Source: an uncultured Ignavibacteria bacterium
GTDB taxonomy: Bacteria; Bacteroidota; Ignavibacteria; Tepidaquicellales; Tepidaquicellaceae
Direction: 5' to 3'
Length of the DNA stretch: 22,395 nt
Assembly (NCBI GenBank): GCA_937924675.1
Contig: CALEVL010000277.1
Coordinates: 1-22,395 of the forward strand
Under the pieces are notes generated by a model. It saw only the letters and a program-made list of their open reading frames with translations, did no database searches and was not told the DNA's origin. The position numbers and the translations under genes are program-made. Below, piece after piece: positions 22,070 through 22,395 of this stretch. Within the stretch, counting starts at the first letter, position 1. Every line of letters starts with the position of its first letter.

Positions 22070-22395
22070 GTGTTTAATTCGTTTTTCTTTGAATAATCGG
22101 GAAAACTACCTAAATCGGCTCTGAATTGAAAGGGAAGAATTCCCAAATCACCGATAGAATCAAGCATTCAATCTTATTCTGATCATTTGTGTCTAAAACG
22201 TTTTTGCAATTTGAGAATTCCTTCGAACTCAAGTTAGAAAGGTAGTAAAATCCGGTTCGGAAAAACAACCCGCCCGCCTGTCGAATTACTACTCACTTGA
22301 AGCGAATGACGGCGGACAGGCCTCATCCTAATTGCCGTTAAAAAATTGTGAGCTTTGGCGTCAGCCTGCCCGAAGAATACTGAACTTCAACACTT
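22070..22395. other. Non-coding upstream region with GC-rich inverted repeat
   Basis: No gene is supported in these 326 bp. The half next to 22069 should hold the promoter of the parvulin operon, but I could not assign -35/-10 boxes. GCCTGTC (22276-22282) and GACAGGC (22315-22321) form an inverted repeat with flanking CCGC/GGCGG words. A further related word, CAGCCTGCCCG, occurs near 22361-22371. The style resembles the GC-rich repeat at the left edge of the window. Confidence 0.6.

Overview
The window looks like a chromosomal segment of a Bacteroidota/Chlorobi-group bacterium, most likely Ignavibacteria-like. Three proteins end in type IX secretion (T9SS) sorting domains with the NYPNPFNP(S/A)T signature. 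Most genes lack a recognisable Shine-Dalgarno (SD) sequence, and about a third of the starts are TTG or GTG. I saw no phage, transposase, CRISPR or tRNA/rRNA genes. Fifteen protein genes are supported, thirteen on the minus strand and two on the plus strand (5609-7156 and 10534-12576).

Region 1 (1-3228) is a heat-shock pair. dnaK and a small Hsp20 gene lie in tandem on the minus strand, each followed by its own hairpin terminator. They are the only two genes with textbook SD sequences. Upstream of hsp20 lies a near-consensus sigma-54 (-24/-12) promoter with inverted half-sites about 105 bp further up. The left edge carries a 42-bp tandem repeat.

Region 2 (3180-5420) is a three-gene minus-strand operon for exported proteins: an FN3-repeat protein with a T9SS tail, a type-1-copper cupredoxin with a T9SS tail, and a Tat-signal Rieske [2Fe-2S] protein. 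It ends in a strong terminator. Divergent from it is a 515-residue helical, TPR-like protein of unknown function.

Region 3 (7157-12576) holds a long imperfect stem-loop repeat between convergent genes, then purF and an M24 Xaa-Pro aminopeptidase (probable two-gene unit). A 377-bp repeat-rich spacer follows, and then a plus-strand gene joining a ComEA-like helix-hairpin-helix segment to a predicted outer-membrane beta-barrel.

Region 4 (12593-22069) is nine closely spaced minus-strand genes that may be one long transcript: a parvulin lipoprotein, a SurA-like parvulin chaperone, a membrane VWA protein, a T9SS Ycf48/BNR-like repeat protein, a hemerythrin-like HHE protein (4-nt overlapping start), a cupin, a GNAT acetyltransferase, an M28/M42-like metallopeptidase and a small exported protein of unknown function. 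The first three fit envelope biogenesis. The middle group looks like metal/redox and small-molecule housekeeping. The last 326 bp are non-coding and carry a GC-rich inverted repeat similar in style to the repeat at the left edge.

I found no clear-cut new defence or mobile system. The most interesting leads are the sigma-54-like control of hsp20, the copper/Rieske/T9SS operon, the HhH-barrel protein and the dispersed stem-loop repeats.
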